Assembly: GCF_001590835.1 (NCBI RefSeq)
Contig: NZ_LTAQ01000067.1
Span: forward strand, 1 to 64,000
Length of the DNA: 64,000 nucleotides
Direction of reading: 5' to 3'
Origin: Bacillus gaemokensis
GTDB lineage: Bacteria > Bacillota > Bacilli > Bacillales > Bacillaceae_G
In this document: piece by piece, positions 61,879 to 64,000 of the stretch
Position numbering within the stretch: the first letter of the stretch is position 1
Layout of the letters: every line of letters starts with the position of its first letter
The notes under the pieces: generated by a model
The model's input: the letters and a program-made list of their open reading frames with translations, nothing else
What the model was told of the DNA's origin: nothing
Database searches by the model: none
Translations under genes and position numbers: made by a program

Positions 61879-61919
61879 TACTTATATAATTAAAATTTTT
61901 ACATAAAAGGAGTGGTCCC

Positions 61920-62105
61920 ATGTATCGAAATAGAAAGAACGATGTGGCAGAAGTACCACCAGAACAAACACCTGTCTGGGAATGTGAAGCCGAGGATTGT
62001 TTAGGATGGATGAGAAAAAACTTTTCATTTGAAGAGGAGCCAAAATGCCCTTTATGTAAAAGTAGCATGAAAAGCGGAGAACGTTTATTACCTAAATTAG
62101 GCTAA
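61920..62105 (+). CDS. Cold-inducible YdjO-like zinc-ribbon protein
   Basis: 61 aa. WECEAEDCLGWMRKNFSFE and PKCPLCKSSMKSGERLLPKL give the two cysteine pairs and the C-terminal E-R-LP-L pattern of B. subtilis YdjO, a cold-inducible protein of unknown role. AAGGAGTGG precedes the ATG. It follows a csp gene, which fits cold regulation. Confidence 0.9.
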   Translation: MYRNRKNDVAEVPPEQTPVWECEAEDCLGWMRKNFSFEEEPKCPLCKSSMKSGERLLPKLG

Positions 62106-62115
62106 TGATTTCATT

Positions 62116-62144
62116 ACCCCTCTTACCTTTTGGTAAGGGGGTTC
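62116..62144 (+). terminator. Terminator of the ydjO-like gene
   Basis: CCCCTCTTAC pairs with GTAAGGGG around a short loop, followed by a T-rich stretch. Confidence 0.85.
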
Positions 62145-62244
62145 TTTATTTTTCATTTTCTTCAAACCAATTATTCATACAAAAAAATGATGAATAACTA
62201 TTTTTAAACGCTGTATGTTGCTCACTTATCTGCTTGATTCCTTT

Positions 62245-62799
62245 TTACATTTCAAAATCTTTTATCCAATCCGTTCGTAAAATAGAATATATAAAAGCAT
62301 CATGCTGCTGTTCCCCTTGATTAATATATCCACGTAATAGTCCCTCTTTATGAAATCCTATTTTGGATAGCATCTTACAAGAAGCCACATTTTCAGGATA
62401 TGTAATCGCCCCTATTCTAAATAAGCCTAATTCCTGAAAACTATAAGTAATAATTTCTTGAGCAGCTTCTGATGCATACCCCTTCCTCCAATAAGTAGGA
62501 TGTAGATCATATCCAATCTCAGATCGTTTACTCCAAAGTTGTAAATTGTTTAACCCAATTGTACCTATTAAAGTATTCGTTTCTTTTAAAACCATTCCCC
62601 ACCGAATTGCGCGTTTCCCAAAATAATTTTTTGAAAAAGATTCAATCATACGGGAAGCTTGGCCAAACTCTGTAAAAGAATTCATTCCATAATAACGAGT
62701 TACTTCTTTATGCGAAAAAATCTCATATATTTTTTGACAATACGATTGATCAATCTCAACCAATCGTAATCGTTCTGTTTCTAAAACAGGAAATGTCAT
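62245..62799 (-). CDS. GNAT acetyltransferase, RimJ/RimL type
   Basis: 184 aa. FPVLETERLRLVEID at the N-terminus, IGTIGLNNL, GYDLHPTYWRKGYASEAAQEI (acetyl-CoA loop) and NVASCKMLSKIGFHKEG are the standard RimJ/RimL blocks. It acetylates N-terminal or side-chain amines of proteins or small compounds; substrate unknown. AGGAGGG precedes the ATG. Confidence 0.93.
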   Translation of the reverse strand: MTFPVLETERLRLVEIDQSYCQKIYEIFSHKEVTRYYGMNSFTEFGQASRMIESFSKNYFGKRAIRWGMVLKETNTLIGTIGLNNLQLWSKRSEIGYDLHPTYWRKGYASEAAQEIITYSFQELGLFRIGAITYPENVASCKMLSKIGFHKEGLLRGYINQGEQQHDAFIYSILRTDWIKDFEM

Positions 62800-62871
62800 T
62801 AAAACCCTCCTTTTCTTTCTACTAATTTATTATAGCAGAAAAACCTCCTTTCCTTTTGAATTCATCGCATA

Positions 62872-62925
62872 ATAAAGTGAAACTTCCACCAGTGGTGTTC
62901 TTACTACCCGTTAATGCAAGATAAA
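62872..62925 (-). repeat. Short bcr1 derivative (54 bp)
   Basis: On the minus strand TTTATCTTGCATTAACGG at one end and GGAAGTTTCACTTTAT at the other match the full bcr1 ends, with the centre deleted. It sits 15 bases past the tyrosyl-tRNA synthetase stop and may also act as its terminator structure. Confidence 0.75.
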
Positions 62926-62940
62926 CTCTTCCATTATGTT

Positions 62941-64000
62941 TTATTCATTCATACTTATTCTTACAAATTTTCTTTTTCCAACTTGCACGATCGTACCATC
63001 TTGGATGCTTGTTAATAATTCCGTGTCCTCAACTTTTTCTCCGTTCATTTTAATTCCACCATTTTTTATCATTCTTCTCGCTTCACTTTTTGAACTTTGC
63101 AAGTCGAGTGTTACTAGCAAATCTATAATAGGTACCTCTTTTTCTCCGTTCCAAGCAACACAGGGTACGTCTTCTGGAAGATTTCCTTTTTGAAATACAT
63201 TTTTAAAATGTTGTTCTGCTTTTTCTGCCAACTCTTCCCCATGGTACATCCTTACAATCGTTTTGCTTAAAAGCATTTTTGCATCACGTGGATGTAACGT
63301 ACCTATTTCCAGCTGTTCTTTTATTTGATTCTTCTCTTCTAAAGAAAGATCTGTTACAAGTTCAAAATACTTCACCATAAGTTCATCTGGTACAGACATT
63401 GTTTTCCCATACATTTCATTTGGCCTTTCATCAATCCCGATGTAATTCCCTTTCGATTTCGACATTTTTTCAACGCCATCTAATCCTTCTAGTAACGGAA
63501 GTAAAATCACGACTTGTTTCCCTTTTCCAAACTGCTCTTGCAGATGTCTTCCCATCAAGACATTAAAGTGTTGATCATTCCCACCTAATTCCACATCACT
63601 TTCTAATTCTATTGAATCGTAACCTTGCATTAGCGAGTAGAAAAATTCATGTAATGAAATAGGTTTCCCAGTAGATAATCGTTCCGAAAAATCATTTCGT
63701 TCCAGTAAACGAGCTACAGTTATTTTTCCTGCTAAATGAATAATATCCTCCAAATTTAATTTTGTAAGCCATTTTCCGTTATAATGCAGTTCCACCTTCT
63801 CCATATTTAATACTTTTCCAAATTGTTCAAAGTACGTTTTCGCATTCCGCCTCACTTCTTCATCCGTTAATTGTTTTCTAGCAACTGATTTCCCTGTAGG
63901 ATCACCTATTTTCCCTGTGAAATCACCAATAATTAATTGAATGATATGACCATTCTCTTGAAATTGACGTAATTTATTTAATACGACCGTATGACCAATA
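62941..64000 (-). CDS. tyrS: Tyrosyl-tRNA synthetase (TyrZ-type), 5' part outside the window
   Basis: Charges tRNA-Tyr. Visible from [14 protein letters not shown] (the HIGH motif, its first residue beyond the edge) through [25 protein letters not shown] and the KMSKS loop ([11 protein letters not shown]), to a C-terminal S4 RNA-binding domain ([15 protein letters not shown]). The [13 protein letters not shown] wording and spacing are of the TyrZ branch rather than the main Bacillus TyrS. About 352 codons are seen of an expected 410 or so. The upstream T-box region, if any, is outside. Confidence 0.96.
   Translation of the reverse strand, partial: IGHTVVLNKLRQFQENGHIIQLIIGDFTGKIGDPTGKSVARKQLTDEEVRRNAKTYFEQFGKVLNMEKVELHYNGKWLTKLNLEDIIHLAGKITVARLLERNDFSERLSTGKPISLHEFFYSLMQGYDSIELESDVELGGNDQHFNVLMGRHLQEQFGKGKQVVILLPLLEGLDGVEKMSKSKGNYIGIDERPNEMYGKTMSVPDELMVKYFELVTDLSLEEKNQIKEQLEIGTLHPRDAKMLLSKTIVRMYHGEELAEKAEQHFKNVFQKGNLPEDVPCVAWNGEKEVPIIDLLVTLDLQSSKSEARRMIKNGGIKMNGEKVEDTELLTSIQDGTIVQVGKRKFVRISMNE

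Noticed and set aside
1-64000. tRNA, rRNA and riboswitch genes
   Set aside because: No cloverleaf, rRNA segment or recognisable riboswitch core was seen anywhere in the window.

Overview
The window is low-GC Firmicute chromosome and fits the Bacillus cereus group (cereus/thuringiensis/anthracis). The reasons are a secreted spoII-type beta-amylase, two collagen-like spore-surface genes with GPT triplets, a complete 155-bp bcr1 repeat flanked by TTTAT, strong GGAGG-type ribosome sites, many TTG/GTG starts, and housekeeping genes such as tyrosyl-tRNA synthetase, a Csp cold-shock protein and a YdjO-like protein. No rRNA, tRNA or CRISPR array was seen.

Left part (1-24.8 kb). An IS3-type insertion-sequence end lies at the left edge, followed by a DEAD-box helicase. 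A one-direction operon (7.8 to 2.5 kb) encodes lactose-family PTS EIIB and EIIC, two tiny membrane proteins, anhydro-MurNAc kinase (AnmK), a BadF/BcrA-type sugar kinase, and a decayed tail (frameshifted membrane protein, truncated PlsY-like protein, aminotransferase remnant). Across a bcr1 element, a secreted GHL10 glycosidase is transcribed divergently. Together these look like a peptidoglycan-sugar release, uptake and phosphorylation module. Next come yaaN/xpaC, a methyltransferase plus AMP-ligase pair, a HAD phosphatase, a shortened Nif3-like protein, and an ECF41 sigma factor co-transcribed with an FAD oxidoreductase behind an exact ECF41 promoter. Beta-amylase with a cre-like site follows. 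A likely spore-layer cluster then holds a decapeptide-repeat protein, a cupin and a 47-aa peptide, each behind a SigK-like promoter.

Accessory island (24.9-40.6 kb). This is a collapsed prophage and decayed accessory DNA: FtsK-like and replication-relaxation proteins, an XRE regulator, a membrane-anchored Mrr-like nuclease, and a lysis cassette (XhlA, holin, amidase). In the cassette an HNH endonuclease start is fused directly to xhlA, so the head and tail genes are missing. Further right are a broken DUF4145 gene, a DUF3231 gene, a collagen/beta-propeller spore protein, an ACT-domain remnant, a 1.7-kb array of hairpins almost without genes, a DivIC/FtsB-like gene, a frameshifted collagen-like gene, a truncated dUTPase and a decayed tyrosine integrase.

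Right part (40.6-64 kb). A heterodimeric ABC exporter, DUF1349 and GNAT proteins, gabT-MOSC with a divergent LysR regulator, a PAF-acetylhydrolase-like enzyme, a C45-type acyltransferase, an asd copy with an early stop, a second LysR regulator, a PLP synthase with an internal stop, a MarR regulator with a collapsed MFS gene, a kinase with an internal stop, a CPBP protease, csp/ydjO-like genes and the 3' part of tyrosyl-tRNA synthetase.

The window carries unusually many broken genes: four deletion fusions, several homopolymer frameshifts and three single in-frame stops. The homopolymer cases could be sequencing errors and should be checked against reads.
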